From Rhizobiaceae bacterium (GTDB taxonomy: Bacteria; Pseudomonadota; Alphaproteobacteria; Rhizobiales; Rhizobiaceae), in NCBI GenBank assembly GCA_017644005.1, contig JAEPMJ010000002.1, positions 1 through 64,000 of the forward strand: a DNA stretch of 64,000 nucleotides, in the 5' to 3' direction. Positions 30,632 to 40,364 of the stretch are shown one piece after another. Below the pieces are notes generated by a model. It had not been told where the DNA came from and did not search any database. It saw only the letters and a program-made list of their open reading frames with translations. The position numbers and the translations under genes are program-made. The first letter of the stretch is position 1; the number at the start of each line of letters is the position of its first letter.

Positions 30632-31231
30632 TCAGGCTGCTTTCGCGGTTGCAGTCTCTGCGGTTCGTGCGGATTTCAATGCGGATGTCCACCAGGCGAG
30701 CTGGTCGAGCAGCGCGTCTGCGCCTTCGTTGAGATACTCGAAATCGGCGAGCTTTTTGCCGTTCTCAACAACATCCATATAGACCGGAAACATGATGTGC
30801 ACGCCGTTGCGGATGGGCGCCATCTGCAATTCGATGGCGTTGAGACGCAGCTGCTCGATCGCACGCGCACCACCGACGCCGCCATAACCGACGAACGCTG
30901 CGGTTTTCCCGTTCCATTGCGGGTAGGCATAATCGAGCGCGTTTTTGAGAACGGCGGTCGGGCCGCGATTGTACTCGGCCGCGGTGAAGATGAAGCCGTC
31001 GAATTCGGCAACTTTGTCCTGCCAGATCTTGGCCGCCTTGCTCTCCATCTGGCCGTATGCCGGGGATGTGCTCTCGTCGAAAAGCGGCAGGTCGTAATCG
31101 CGCAGGTCGACAAGCTCGACCTCAAAATCGCCCTTCAACCTGGCGCGGTCCATAATCCACTGAGCTGGATGATCGGCAAAACGGCCCGGTCTGGTGGAGC
31201 CGACGACGATCGCAATCTTGGGTTTTGACAT
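30632..31231 (-). CDS. NAD(P)H-dependent FMN reductase
   Basis: 199 residues from the ATG at 31231, with AAGGAA upstream. The flavodoxin-like fold binds FMN through G-S-T-R-P-G-R near residue 11 and A-E-Y-N-R-G-P near residue 88. Members reduce quinones, azo compounds or chromate with NAD(P)H. The gene converges with the CNNM gene. Natural substrate unknown. Confidence 0.88.
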   Translation of the reverse strand: MSKPKIAIVVGSTRPGRFADHPAQWIMDRARLKGDFEVELVDLRDYDLPLFDESTSPAYGQMESKAAKIWQDKVAEFDGFIFTAAEYNRGPTAVLKNALDYAYPQWNGKTAAFVGYGGVGGARAIEQLRLNAIELQMAPIRNGVHIMFPVYMDVVENGKKLADFEYLNEGADALLDQLAWWTSALKSARTAETATAKAA

Positions 31232-31355
31232 TGGCTGTTTCCTTGTTTGGGTGTCGTACCTGCACGCCCAAATGGAAACGAAACGGGTGCGCCGCAATCG
31301 GGCTTTCGGTTGACAGTGAGTCAACAACCGGATCGGCGGAGGCACTGTGGCAATG

Positions 31356-31745
31356 CTATTCCGGTGGAATTTCCTTGGGTTTTCCGTTTCCGTCGAGCGC
31401 AACCATGATGAAGTCGGCATGCGTTACTCGCTCCATCAGATCAGAGAGATAGCGCTGCGCCCAGGCCTCAACCCGCAATGTCATCGAAGTTCGGCCGATA
31501 CGCGTGATGCTGATATAGACGCCGAGTGTATCGCCGACCTTCATCGGTTTGGCGAACGACATCTCCTTTACAGCGGCGGTGACCACACGCCCTTTTGCCC
31601 GTTCGGCCGCGCGGATACCGCAGGCCAGATCCATCTGCGCCATCACCCAGCCGCCAAAGATGTCGCCGGCCGCATTCGCATCGGCGGGCATGGCAAGCGT
31701 ACGCAGTGTCAGGTCTCCAACCGGCGTATCGGCGTCCGCAACCAT
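31356..31745 (-). CDS. Acyl-CoA thioesterase, hotdog fold (YciA type)
   Basis: 129 residues with the hotdog pattern: D-A-N-A-A-G-D-I-F-G-G-W-V-M-A-Q-M-D (Asp in G-D-I-F-G-G is the expected catalytic residue), then F-A-K-P-M-K-V-G-D. It hydrolyses acyl-CoA in the cytoplasm. It lies 124 bases upstream of the FMN reductase gene on the same strand. Confidence 0.9.
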   Translation of the reverse strand: MVADADTPVGDLTLRTLAMPADANAAGDIFGGWVMAQMDLACGIRAAERAKGRVVTAAVKEMSFAKPMKVGDTLGVYISITRIGRTSMTLRVEAWAQRYLSDLMERVTHADFIMVALDGNGKPKEIPPE

Positions 31746-31918
31746 GTCGTGCTCTCCGTAATATCTTCGGCGGGCGATCGTTTCCCGCCGTTCTTAGCGG
31801 ATTTGCCTGTCGGGTGCGCGCGGAGCCGCCAAATCGGTCGAAATATTCACAGGCGGTGACGCAAAGACCCGGCGACGCCTTCAACCCGCAGCGCTAGTCT
31901 CGTCCAATCTGGAGGAGC

Positions 31919-33544
31919 ATGCCGGCTTCAATGCAGGAGTTCGATTTCATAGTAGTCGGAGCTGGCTCCGCGGGCTGCGTAGTTGCCAACAAACTGAGCG
32001 CAAGCGGGCGATACTCGGTTCTCCTGCTTGAAGCCGGAGGTTCCGACAGGCGCTTCTTCGTCCAGATGCCGCTTGGTTACGGCAAAACCTTCTTCGACGC
32101 TCGCATCAACTGGAAATATCAGGCTGAACCCGACCCTGGTCTTGCCGGCAATGCGGATTGGTGGCCGCGCGGCAAACTGCTCGGCGGCTCCAGCTCCATC
32201 AACGCAATGGTCTGGATCAGAGGCCAGAGCGCCGATTATGACGGCTGGCGCGCCGCCGGCAATGTCGGCTGGGGTTTCGACGATCTGCTGCCGGTTTTCA
32301 GGGCAATCGAGCACGTTCAGACCGGCGACGAAATGCGGGGTATGGGCGGCCCGGTCCATGTGAGCGACATCACTTCGTTCGTACATCCGCTCGTGCGCAG
32401 CTACCTCAAGGCCGCAGAACAAACGGGGCTCCCGATTTGCGGAAGCTTGAGCTGCGCCGACTCGGAGGCTGCCGGCATCTACCAGATCAGCACCAAGGGC
32501 GGCCGCCGCATGTCATCGGCTCGTGCCTTCCTGCGTCCAGCGCTGAGGCGACCGAACCTGAAACTGGTGACGAATGCGTTGGCGACGAAAATCCGTTTCG
32601 AGGGCAAACGCGCCACCGGTATCGAATACCGTGCCGCAAGCCGAAACTTCATCGCAACGGCGCGCCGCGAGGTAATAGTATGCGGCGGCTCCGTTAATTC
32701 TCCCCAGCTTCTGGAATTGTCAGGCATCGGCAACCCCGACGTGCTGGGGCCGCTCGGCATCGAAACGCTGCACATGAACAGCCACGTCGGCAACAACCTG
32801 GCCGATCATCTTGGCATCAACTACACGTGGAAGGCACGGATACCGACGCTCAACCAGGTGTTGCGGCCCTGGTGGGGCAAGCTCGCAGCCGGCACCCGCT
32901 ATCTGCTTATTGGCAGCGGCCCTCTTTCGATGGGCATCAATCAGGGCGGCGGATTCTTCCGTACTGACCGGAACCAACCACGCCCCAACATGCAGCTTTA
33001 TTTCCAGGCGTTTTCGACCGTTATTCCGAAGCCGGGCGAGCGGCCTATCCTGACACCGGATCCATGGCCGGGCTATTCTATCGGACTGTCGAACTGCCGT
33101 CCGACCAGCCGTGGTTCGATCCATATCCGCTCCGCCGATCCGGCGGTTCCGCCGCGCATCGTCGCCAACGCGTTCTCCACGGCACATGACGTCGAGGAGA
33201 TGCTGGCTGCGGTGAAATTCCTGCGCCGCATTGCGTCCCAGCCGGCCCTCGCCGATCTGACCGTCGAAGAGGTTCTGCCAGGCAGCATCTGTGCTTCCGA
33301 CGACGAGCTGGTGGACGATTTCCGCCGCCGGTCGGGAACCGTCTACCATCCCGTGTCTACCTGCCGCATGGGCCCGGATGCCCGGCAGTCGGTTGTTGAC
33401 CCACGGTTGCGGGTACATGGCGTTGGCGGGCTGCGGGTGATCGACGCTTCAGTCTTCCCCGATATCATCAGTGCCAATACCAACGCGACGGCGATGGCGG
33501 TCGGCGCAAGAGGCGCCGACCTCGTGCTTGAGGACGCCCGCTAG
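31919..33544 (+). CDS. GMC-family FAD oxidoreductase (choline dehydrogenase-like)
   Basis: 541 residues. FAD-binding G-A-G-S-A-G-C near residue 14, the GMC signature around G-K-L-L-G-G-S-S-S-I-N near residue 88, and the active-site His in Y-H-P-V-S-T-C-R-M-G and Asn in S-A-N-T-N-A-T near the end. It oxidises an alcohol; the substrate could be choline, a polyol or an aliphatic alcohol and cannot be fixed from sequence. GGAGGAG lies directly before the ATG at 31919; the ATG at 31931 has a more usual spacing and gives a product four residues shorter. Confidence 0.88.
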   Translation: MPASMQEFDFIVVGAGSAGCVVANKLSASGRYSVLLLEAGGSDRRFFVQMPLGYGKTFFDARINWKYQAEPDPGLAGNADWWPRGKLLGGSSSINAMVWIRGQSADYDGWRAAGNVGWGFDDLLPVFRAIEHVQTGDEMRGMGGPVHVSDITSFVHPLVRSYLKAAEQTGLPICGSLSCADSEAAGIYQISTKGGRRMSSARAFLRPALRRPNLKLVTNALATKIRFEGKRATGIEYRAASRNFIATARREVIVCGGSVNSPQLLELSGIGNPDVLGPLGIETLHMNSHVGNNLADHLGINYTWKARIPTLNQVLRPWWGKLAAGTRYLLIGSGPLSMGINQGGGFFRTDRNQPRPNMQLYFQAFSTVIPKPGERPILTPDPWPGYSIGLSNCRPTSRGSIHIRSADPAVPPRIVANAFSTAHDVEEMLAAVKFLRRIASQPALADLTVEEVLPGSICASDDELVDDFRRRSGTVYHPVSTCRMGPDARQSVVDPRLRVHGVGGLRVIDASVFPDIISANTNATAMAVGARGADLVLEDAR

Positions 33545-33566
33545 GTGTAATCAAAAATAGGCAGGT

Positions 33567-34091
33567 CTAGGCCCGTACGCGGCCCGCAAGGTTTCGGTGA
33601 ACGAGCGGGCCTTTGAGAGCGGCCAATGCACCTTCGGTCATTTCGTGCCCCAGCAAACGGTGCGGATCGACTGGCCCTGGCATGAGTATCTGCCCGTGTG
33701 GCAGCGTGGCAAAACCGAGCGGGCCGTAGTAGGGCGCATCTCCGACCAGAAGCACGGCACTTTGGCCCGCCTCTTTCGCGGCTTCGATCGCCAACTGTAC
33801 GAGTTTGCGCCCGATACCGACATTCTTGTGTGCAGGGCGCACTGCAAGCGGACCGAGTAGCAGCGCGGCGCCGGCGCCGGCCGAAACATGCGTCATTCGC
33901 ACCGAACCCACGATTTCACCGGCCGAAGTTACCGCTACAAAAGAAAGGGCCATATCGTGCGGCCCACCCTCGCGGATGCGATAGGCCGCGCGCGTGTAGC
34001 GGCCCGGTCCAAAGGCTTCGGCGTTGATTTCTTCGATTGCAGGATCATGCGCCGGGTCTTCCGGCAGATACACGATTTCCGTGGTGCTCAT
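33567..34091 (-). CDS. GNAT-family N-acetyltransferase
   Basis: 174 residues from the ATG at 34091 (M-S-T-T-E-I-V-Y-L). The acetyl-CoA loop is visible as L-G-P-L-A-V-R-P-A-H-K-N-V-G-I-G-R-K-L, followed by L-V-G-D-A-P-Y-Y-G-P-L-G-F. This latter pattern is typical of the YhbS-like group. Substrate unknown. It converges with the GMC gene and is divergent from the GST gene. Confidence 0.88.
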   Translation of the reverse strand: MSTTEIVYLPEDPAHDPAIEEINAEAFGPGRYTRAAYRIREGGPHDMALSFVAVTSAGEIVGSVRMTHVSAGAGAALLLGPLAVRPAHKNVGIGRKLVQLAIEAAKEAGQSAVLLVGDAPYYGPLGFATLPHGQILMPGPVDPHRLLGHEMTEGALAALKGPLVHRNLAGRVRA

Positions 34092-34369
34092 CGCAGTGCT
34101 TCCGTTCGCGAATTGGGTTTGCGCAAGGCGCGCGTTGCCGTTCGCGCCCTCAGGCGCGGTCACCCATTCGTCGTCGCAGGAAGCTCTTCGCGATGCCCAT
34201 TGTGTCCCCCGGAAACCGAGCGCAGCGTGACTAACACCGTTTATGCCGGCGCACAATCGGATGTTTTCGGCATGATGAACGCACATTTCTGTTGACGGTC
34301 AGTTTACCCGCGACGCCTTTCACCGATTGTCCCGCTCACCTACATCAGGACCAGCGAAAGGATGGCAAG

Positions 34370-35359
34370 ATGGGCATGCTCGTAGATGGCGTCTGGCAGA
34401 AGGGCTGGATCAACACAAAGAAAAGCGGCGGGCGCTTCGTTCGCTCGCAATCGCAGTGGCGCGACTGGGTCACAGCGGACGGAAAACCGGCCGAAGGACG
34501 CGAACGCGGCTTCAAGGCCGAACCGGGCCGTTACCATCTTTACGTCTCCTATGCCTGCCCGTGGGCGCACCGCACACTGATTTTACGCAAGCTGAAAAAG
34601 CTCGAAGACATCATTTCGGTATCGGTGGTTCACCACTTCATGGGCGAGGATGGCTGGACATTCGAGAGAGGCGACGGCGCGACAGGCGATCCGCTCTATG
34701 GCAGCGAATTTCTGCACCAGATCTATACCAGGGCGGACCCGGCCTATTCCGGGCGTGTGACGGTGCCGGTTCTCTGGGACCGCAAAGAGGAAACGATCGT
34801 TTCCAACGAATCCTCCGAGATTATTCGAATGCTCAACAGCGCTTTCGACGAGTGGGGCGACGGGTCCATCGATTTCTACCCCGTGCCGCTTCGGGCAGAC
34901 ATCGACGCCGTTAACGACCTCATTTACGGCGCGATCAACAATGGCGTTTACCGCACTGGCTTCGCAACGACGCAGGAAGCCTATGAAGAGGCCTACGGCG
35001 AACTCTTCAAAGCACTCGATGTCGTCGAAGGCAGGCTTGCGGCGAGCCGCTATCTGGTCGGAGACACACTCACCGAAGCCGACTGGCGCCTGTTCACGAC
35101 GCTCATCCGTTTCGACGCGGTTTACTACTCACATTTCAAGTGCAATCGGCAACGGATCGGCGACTACCCGAACCTCTCGAATTACCTGCGCGAATTGTAC
35201 CAGGTGCCGGGCATCGCGGAGACGGTGAACATGCACCATATCAAGCATCATTATTACGCGAGCCACGAGAGCGTGAACCCGACGCGTATCGTTCCTCTCG
35301 GACCAGAGCTCGATTTCAGCGCACCCCATGACAGGACGCGCCTGAAAGCAGCGGCCTAG
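34370..35359 (+). CDS. Glutathione S-transferase, glutathionyl-hydroquinone reductase (YqjG/ECM4) type
   Basis: 329 residues from the ATG at 34370, with GGATGG upstream. The family marks are the catalytic Cys in S-Y-A-C-P-W-A-H-R, the segment V-V-H-H-F-M-G-E-D-G-W, V-P-V-L-W-D and S-N-E-S-S-E-I-I-R-M-L. The alpha-helical C-terminal domain includes N-N-G-V-Y-R-T-G-F-A. These enzymes remove glutathione from glutathionyl-hydroquinones, including products of chlorinated phenol breakdown. The reductive dehalogenase gene lies only 1.8 kb further on, so a shared role is possible but not shown. Confidence 0.92.
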   Translation: MGMLVDGVWQKGWINTKKSGGRFVRSQSQWRDWVTADGKPAEGRERGFKAEPGRYHLYVSYACPWAHRTLILRKLKKLEDIISVSVVHHFMGEDGWTFERGDGATGDPLYGSEFLHQIYTRADPAYSGRVTVPVLWDRKEETIVSNESSEIIRMLNSAFDEWGDGSIDFYPVPLRADIDAVNDLIYGAINNGVYRTGFATTQEAYEEAYGELFKALDVVEGRLAASRYLVGDTLTEADWRLFTTLIRFDAVYYSHFKCNRQRIGDYPNLSNYLRELYQVPGIAETVNMHHIKHHYYASHESVNPTRIVPLGPELDFSAPHDRTRLKAAA

Positions 35360-35368
35360 GTCAAGACC

Positions 35369-35608
35369 CTAATGCGTCATCGCCGGCTCGCCATGCCGGC
35401 GGTGCGTGATTTCCCGTTCGGGATCGACCCCACGCCTGCGGTGGTCGATCCTGACCGGCTTCTTCTCAACCGGCACGGGCCCCCAGGGCGTCCACAGGAC
35501 GATGGGCCGCCGCTTCGTATGGCCGAGATCGATAACGGTTTGTTCCAAGGTGTAATCTCCCGACACCGTATCTAGGTTCGCAATTGCGACAGTCCCGGGG
35601 CATTTCAC
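35369..35608 (-). CDS. Small hypothetical protein
   Basis: Up to 79 residues from a GTG at 35608; a TTG at 35548 has GGAG 8 bases upstream and may be the true start, giving 59 residues. The C-terminal part is basic with W-T-P-W-G-P-V-P-V-E-K-K-P-V-R-I and D-P-E-R-E-I-T-H-R-R-H. I recognise no family. It follows the Nudix gene by 22 bases on the same strand. Confidence 0.42.
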   Translation of the reverse strand: MKCPGTVAIANLDTVSGDYTLEQTVIDLGHTKRRPIVLWTPWGPVPVEKKPVRIDHRRRGVDPEREITHRRHGEPAMTH

Positions 35609-35630
35609 TCAAATCGTCGTTATCAAAACA

Positions 35631-36128
35631 TTACCAGTACGGCGAAGCGTCCTGGCCATCGAGAATTTCGGCAATGCGCCGCCGCGTGCCGGCGGTGGTG
35701 TCCGCCGGCAGATTGTCGGCAGGAAAGAACTCCGCTTCGGCAATTTCACGGTCGGCGCGTTTGGCGCCGTCCTGCGAGAAGCCCGTGACGAGATAGAGCA
35801 GCACGTGGTCGCGTTTGCTTGCATGGCGATTGAAATGGACCGACTTCAGTTCGGGTCGCGCGGTCAGGCGAATGTTGCCCTCTTCATGCAGTTCGCGCTC
35901 CAGAGCCTCAAGCGCTGTCTCGCCGGTTTCGACCCCGCCGCCGGGGAGCTGAAATCCAGGCACATAAGTGTGCCTTACGAGCAGGACGCTGTTTGTCTCG
36001 CGGTCCAGGACCAGTCCGCGCACGCCGAACGTCATCGGGCGGCGGAGGACGAACAGGAGATGGAAGAACCTCCCGCGGAGCCTTGACCAGGCGGTACGCG
36101 CCTTCTGCGGCAAGACTCGATCACCCAT
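35631..36128 (-). CDS. Nudix hydrolase
   Basis: 165 residues. The Nudix box is complete: G-G-V-E-T-G-E, then R-E-L-H-E-E-G-N-I (G-x5-E-x7-R-E-U-x-E-E-x-G-U). The N-terminus is basic and hydrophobic (R-G-R-F-F-H-L-L-F-V-L-R-R). Such enzymes cleave nucleoside diphosphates linked to another group; the substrate is unknown. It is divergent from the metallophosphoesterase gene. Confidence 0.92.
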   Translation of the reverse strand: MGDRVLPQKARTAWSRLRGRFFHLLFVLRRPMTFGVRGLVLDRETNSVLLVRHTYVPGFQLPGGGVETGETALEALERELHEEGNIRLTARPELKSVHFNRHASKRDHVLLYLVTGFSQDGAKRADREIAEAEFFPADNLPADTTAGTRRRIAEILDGQDASPYW

Positions 36129-36191
36129 TGCCGATCACCCCGATCCGCTTGAATGGATTGTGTTTGCCCGTCCTGCCACTAGAAAGGACCA

Positions 36192-37091
36192 ATGTTCCGG
36201 CTTGCTCATCTCTCAGACATCCATCTTGGCCCCTTGCCCGGTGTAACCTATCGCCAGCTCGCATCAAAGCGGATCACGGGGTACATCAACTGGCATCGCA
36301 ACCGCCGCCGCAACCTTCATGAGGGTGTGACCGAACGGCTACTGTCCGACATGGCGGGTTTCGATCCTGACCATGTCGCAATCACCGGTGATCTGGTCAA
36401 TCTCGCGCTGGATGCGGAACTGGAGATGGCCCAGCTTTGGCTTGAATCGCTCGGTCCGGCGGCGGGCGTTTCAGTCGTTCCCGGTAACCACGACGCATAT
36501 GTACCTGGTGCGCTGTCGCGGGCCTGCCGCGCGTGGGAGAAGTGGATGCACGCCGACCTGACGCCGGCAACCACGACTCGCCACGGCTTTCCCTATTTGC
36601 AAAGGCGCGGACCGCTGGCGATCATCGGCGCTTCATCGGCAGTCGCGACGGCGCCGTTCATGGCGAGCGGTTCATTCTCGTCAGAACAGGCGAAGGGCCT
36701 TTCGGAGCTTCTCGAGAAAGCCGGTGCAGAGAACCTCTTTCGCGTCATCATGATCCACCACCCGCCTGTGCGGGGTGCCACGGCTACCCGCAAGCGGCTC
36801 TACGGGATTCGGCGATTTCAGAAAGTGCTACGCAAAGCCGGGGCGGAACTGGTCATACATGGCCACACCCACCTTGCCACGACACACTGGATCACGGGCA
36901 AAGACGGGCGTATTCCCGTTGTGGGAGTTGCCGCCGCAGGTCAGGGCCCTGGAAGCTCGAAACCGGCTGCACAATACAACCTGTTCGACATCGACGGGAA
37001 ACCTGGAGCATGGCGGCTCACTCTTCAAAGGCGTGGCCTGAAGGGTGAGGCGATCGACCCGGTGAAGATAGCCAGCGAAGAACTGATGTAA
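36192..37091 (+). CDS. Metallophosphoesterase (CpdA-like)
   Basis: 299 residues with AAAGGA before the ATG. All calcineurin-like metal motifs are present: L-S-D-I-H, T-G-D-L-V-N, P-G-N-H-D, M-I-H-H-P-P and H-G-H-T-H. The layout is that of class III cyclic nucleotide phosphodiesterases such as CpdA, though other phosphoesters are possible. It is cytoplasmic, with no signal peptide. It converges with the dehalogenase gene. Confidence 0.92.
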   Translation: MFRLAHLSDIHLGPLPGVTYRQLASKRITGYINWHRNRRRNLHEGVTERLLSDMAGFDPDHVAITGDLVNLALDAELEMAQLWLESLGPAAGVSVVPGNHDAYVPGALSRACRAWEKWMHADLTPATTTRHGFPYLQRRGPLAIIGASSAVATAPFMASGSFSSEQAKGLSELLEKAGAENLFRVIMIHHPPVRGATATRKRLYGIRRFQKVLRKAGAELVIHGHTHLATTHWITGKDGRIPVVGVAAAGQGPGSSKPAAQYNLFDIDGKPGAWRLTLQRRGLKGEAIDPVKIASEELM

Positions 37092-37106
37092 CGCCCCCTC
37101 GCCCGG

Positions 37107-40100
37107 CTAAAGGTCGACCTTGATCGTCCCGCCTTCCTCCGCCGCTCTTGAACAACACAGCACAATCCGGCTCTGGCGCTCCTTGGCCGACAAGACATAG
37201 TCGCGATGCTCGACCTCGCCGTCGGAGTAGTTGCAGGCACACACGCCGCAAATCCCGTCCGAACATTTGGTCGAAATCGGTATTCCGTTCTCGGCAAGCA
37301 CGTCGGTCGCAGACTTTTCAGCCGGAACCTCGATGATACGGCCGGTCTTTGTCAGTTCAATCAGGAAAGGCGTGTTGACGTAGTCCGGCGGCTCAGGAAC
37401 GGTGAAATACTCCCGGCTGAGTGCGTCTTCAGGCCAGCCATTGTTGCGCGCCGCCTCGAATACCGCATCCATGTATCGGTCGCTGCCGCATGTGTAGAGT
37501 TTCATGCCTGGACGGAACACCGGAATGGTCTTGGCGAGGTCTGCCCGACCGCTCTCGCGCGAGAAGTGGCAGGTGACCTTGTCGGCCCAGGGCGCGGCCT
37601 CAACCTCGCCCGCAAAACCGCACCCTTCGCGTGTCGCCGCGCTGTAGTGGAAGGTGAACGGGCGGCCCAGCGCATGCAGACGGTGCGCCATGGTGATCAG
37701 CGGCGTCACGCCGATGCCTCCGGCCATGAGCACCGAGAATTCAGCATTTTCATCGAGCGGAAAATGATTACGCGGATCGGAGATGAAAATCCGGCGGCCT
37801 TCGCGGAAGACCCGGTGCATCAGCAGCGAGCCGCCGCGCCCCTGGGACTCCCGCTGGATGCCAAGTACGTAGCGCCCATTGTCGGCCGGGTCGCCGGCCA
37901 GGGAGTACTGCCGCTGGTATTCGGGCGCGATCACCACATCGACATGGGCGCCGGCATCGAAGCGCGGCAGCGGCTGGCCGTTCACAGCCGAAAGCTCGAA
38001 CCGCACGACATCCGGCGACAGATCTTCGCGTTTGCTGATGACAACGGGAAACACCGGCGGCCTCTCATCGCTCTCGGGCGCACGGGCAGGCACCAGGTCC
38101 GACGTTTCGCCGCGTTCGAGCCTTTCGCGGTACTCATCCGGCGTCAGCATCGAACGATAGCGTTTGATGCCTTCTTCGCGGTCGAGCGGCTGCACAACCG
38201 GGTAAGGCCGCGGCATGACGTCGGCCGGGTAGACGGCAAGCGTCTGGTCCTCATAGCGCAGATCGATATCGACATTGAGCCCGCGTTCGTTGACGGCCCC
38301 CGCCTTCAGGTAGCGCCCTTCGGCCTGGGACAGCTCGATGTCCCACCACCACTTCTTGACCGGATTGATCGAGCCATGGCCGAGACGGTCGTCCAGTTCG
38401 GCGAGGATGCGCGCGCTCTTGGGAAAGGTGATGGCCATGCGCCTGAATGCAGCGTCGGAAAACAGCCCCTCCAGGTTCCACGGGCAGGTCTTCATGCACC
38501 GCCCGCACATGCCCCCTGCCGAATTCGTGAGCCGGTAGCGGGCGCACTTTTCTGCATCCGACTTCCAGATCTCATAGCCATTGTACATCAGCTTGGGACC
38601 GGCGGTGATGGCACCGGACGGGCATTCGCGCGCGCATTTGTTGCAGTTGTTACAGAACGTCTGCAGCCCGAAATCGATCGGCCGGTCATGGTCCATCGGC
38701 ATCGATGTGGTGACAACACCCGATTTCAGGCGCGGCCCAAGATATGGGTTGAGGATAACCTCGCCGATCCTGCTCACCTCGCCCAGGCCTGACAGGAGCA
38801 GGAGCGGCGGCTGCAGCACGTCGCCATCGATGACCGAGTGCACACGCGCCGAATAGCCCAGTCGACGAACCTGCTCGGCCACAACGCCTCCGAGCAGCGA
38901 AAAGCGCAGATACGCGCGCATCGACTGTGCGACCGAAATCCAATCGTCGCCGCTGGCGCCTTCCATGGTCTCGTGGCCCTGGTCGATAAGGATCGAGATG
39001 CCGTTATCGTGATATGGCTCGATCGGATTGCCGCCGGCGTCGTGCGAGTAATATGCCCACTGCGGCACACGCGACAGGCCCACTGCGTCACTGGATAGGA
39101 AATAGGCGGAAGCCTTGAGGTTTTCGGCATTGCGCTTGGCATCGCTCGTTTCCGGCGCGACCGGCCCTCTAGCGTCGCCGAACTGAAGTAGCAGTAGAGC
39201 GCCCAGCGCACGCCTGGCACAGGCGCCGATGGGGCTCTTCATCACATACATGCCGCCCTTGGCAGCTTCCTGAACCGACTTGCCCATATCGCCGAACAAT
39301 GCGCGGGCGAAAAAGTCCGCCCGCTTCGGAAAGCGCGGCACACGCTCCTCGTCGATGAAAGTTGTCGGCTCGTCGCGCCGCCGGATCGTCTCGAACGGGT
39401 AAGGCCCCATGCGGAATTCACGGTCGTGAAATGGTTCGGCCGTGGCCTGCTTGCGTGCCGTCCCCTTGCCGAACCACCATGAAGGACCGTGCGAACGCAG
39501 CCCGTTGCGCCCGCCCTCGGCGGCGAGCGGCGCATCGGGTTCCATGGCCATCGTCGTGGTAATGGCGGCGAGCCCGAAACGCCGGCCGACAAAGGCGTTT
39601 TCGATTTCCGCATTGCCGTCGGAGCCGGTGATGCCGGCAAGTCCTGCAGACACAGCCAGCCGGCGCAGGTCGATTTCCGATGTGGTTGCTGTATGAGCAC
39701 GAGCCTCGAAACCGAGCATGCGCAAATAGTTGGCCAGAACGACTGCACAATTGGCGCTCAAAAGCGCTGCGCGTTGCGGCTGGATACCGCGAATCCAGTC
39801 GGTCCCGGGCTCGTCCTTACGCGGTTCGCGCGTATGTTCGACGAGGAAGACAACCGCGTGCGTATGATGCCGGACAGGCTCCAGTTTGGCCCGCGCGGAC
39901 TCCAGAATGTCGGCATAGATCGCGTCAATTCCCGCCGCGAAAGACTTCGGGCCGCCCGCTTCCAGTTCCTGCTTCAACTGGTCGATCATCGGGTTCCGGT
40001 ATGGCGCGGAGAGAAAATGATCGTCCTCCAGTTGCGCTACCCCGACCATGGCAGCATCGAAGTAGTAGCCGGCCGCCTTCATGTGTCGGGCGCGCTCGCC

Positions 40101-40337
40101 TGGATCGGCCGGTATTTCCGCTTCGCCATGGACGATCGCCCCATCGCGCACGGTATCGAACATGCCCATGAAGCGGCCCATCGCGTGCGAGATGGAGTGC
40201 GGGTCGGGATGATCGAACGACAGCGCTTCGGCTTCCGGAAGCTGCTTCAGGTCGGCGGCGTGGTCACTGCGCGCAAGCGTCTCCAGGGGAAAAGGCCCCA
40301 GATGGACCGGCCGGTTCTTGTAGGAGAAGAAGCGCAT
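37107..40337 (-). CDS. Self-sufficient reductive dehalogenase: B12/Fe-S domain fused to an FMN/NAD(P)/[2Fe-2S] reductase
   Basis: 1076 residues. Residues 1-300 and 305-555 are related halves (L-G-P-F-P-L-E-T-L against M-G-P-Y-P-F-E-T-I; A-I-T-T-T-M-A-M-E-P-D against V-V-T-T-S-M-P-M-D-H-D), the duplicated nitroreductase-like core known for cobalamin-dependent RdhA. Two 4Fe-4S sites follow: C562, C565, C568, C572 and C598, C611, C614, C618. Residues ~760-985 form a flavin/NAD(P) reductase (R-Q-Y-S at 809-812, G-G-I-G-V-T-P at 873-879). Residues ~990-1076 are a plant-type ferredoxin (C1025, C1030, C1033, C1061 or C1062). There is no Tat signal and no RdhB gene, so it is a cytoplasmic catabolic enzyme like BhbA of Comamonas or NpRdhA of Nitratireductor pacificus. 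The substrate is probably a halogenated aromatic acid or phenol (inference). It lies 27 bases after the MarR gene. Confidence 0.9.
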   Translation of the reverse strand: MRFFSYKNRPVHLGPFPLETLARSDHAADLKQLPEAEALSFDHPDPHSISHAMGRFMGMFDTVRDGAIVHGEAEIPADPGERARHMKAAGYYFDAAMVGVAQLEDDHFLSAPYRNPMIDQLKQELEAGGPKSFAAGIDAIYADILESARAKLEPVRHHTHAVVFLVEHTREPRKDEPGTDWIRGIQPQRAALLSANCAVVLANYLRMLGFEARAHTATTSEIDLRRLAVSAGLAGITGSDGNAEIENAFVGRRFGLAAITTTMAMEPDAPLAAEGGRNGLRSHGPSWWFGKGTARKQATAEPFHDREFRMGPYPFETIRRRDEPTTFIDEERVPRFPKRADFFARALFGDMGKSVQEAAKGGMYVMKSPIGACARRALGALLLLQFGDARGPVAPETSDAKRNAENLKASAYFLSSDAVGLSRVPQWAYYSHDAGGNPIEPYHDNGISILIDQGHETMEGASGDDWISVAQSMRAYLRFSLLGGVVAEQVRRLGYSARVHSVIDGDVLQPPLLLLSGLGEVSRIGEVILNPYLGPRLKSGVVTTSMPMDHDRPIDFGLQTFCNNCNKCARECPSGAITAGPKLMYNGYEIWKSDAEKCARYRLTNSAGGMCGRCMKTCPWNLEGLFSDAAFRRMAITFPKSARILAELDDRLGHGSINPVKKWWWDIELSQAEGRYLKAGAVNERGLNVDIDLRYEDQTLAVYPADVMPRPYPVVQPLDREEGIKRYRSMLTPDEYRERLERGETSDLVPARAPESDERPPVFPVVISKREDLSPDVVRFELSAVNGQPLPRFDAGAHVDVVIAPEYQRQYSLAGDPADNGRYVLGIQRESQGRGGSLLMHRVFREGRRIFISDPRNHFPLDENAEFSVLMAGGIGVTPLITMAHRLHALGRPFTFHYSAATREGCGFAGEVEAAPWADKVTCHFSRESGRADLAKTIPVFRPGMKLYTCGSDRYMDAVFEAARNNGWPEDALSREYFTVPEPPDYVNTPFLIELTKTGRIIEVPAEKSATDVLAENGIPISTKCSDGICGVCACNYSDGEVEHRDYVLSAKERQSRIVLCCSRAAEEGGTIKVDL

Positions 40338-40364
40338 GTCAGCGATCTCGATTCATGATTCAGG

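Noticed and set aside
37206..38792. 528-residue plus-strand frame opposite the dehalogenase gene
   Set aside because: Antisense shadow of a strongly supported gene; no recognisable domain or ribosome binding site.
37107..40337. Respiratory (organohalide-respiring) dehalogenase
   Set aside because: No Tat signal, no RdhB-type membrane anchor gene nearby, and the fused NAD(P)H reductase points to a cytoplasmic catabolic enzyme.
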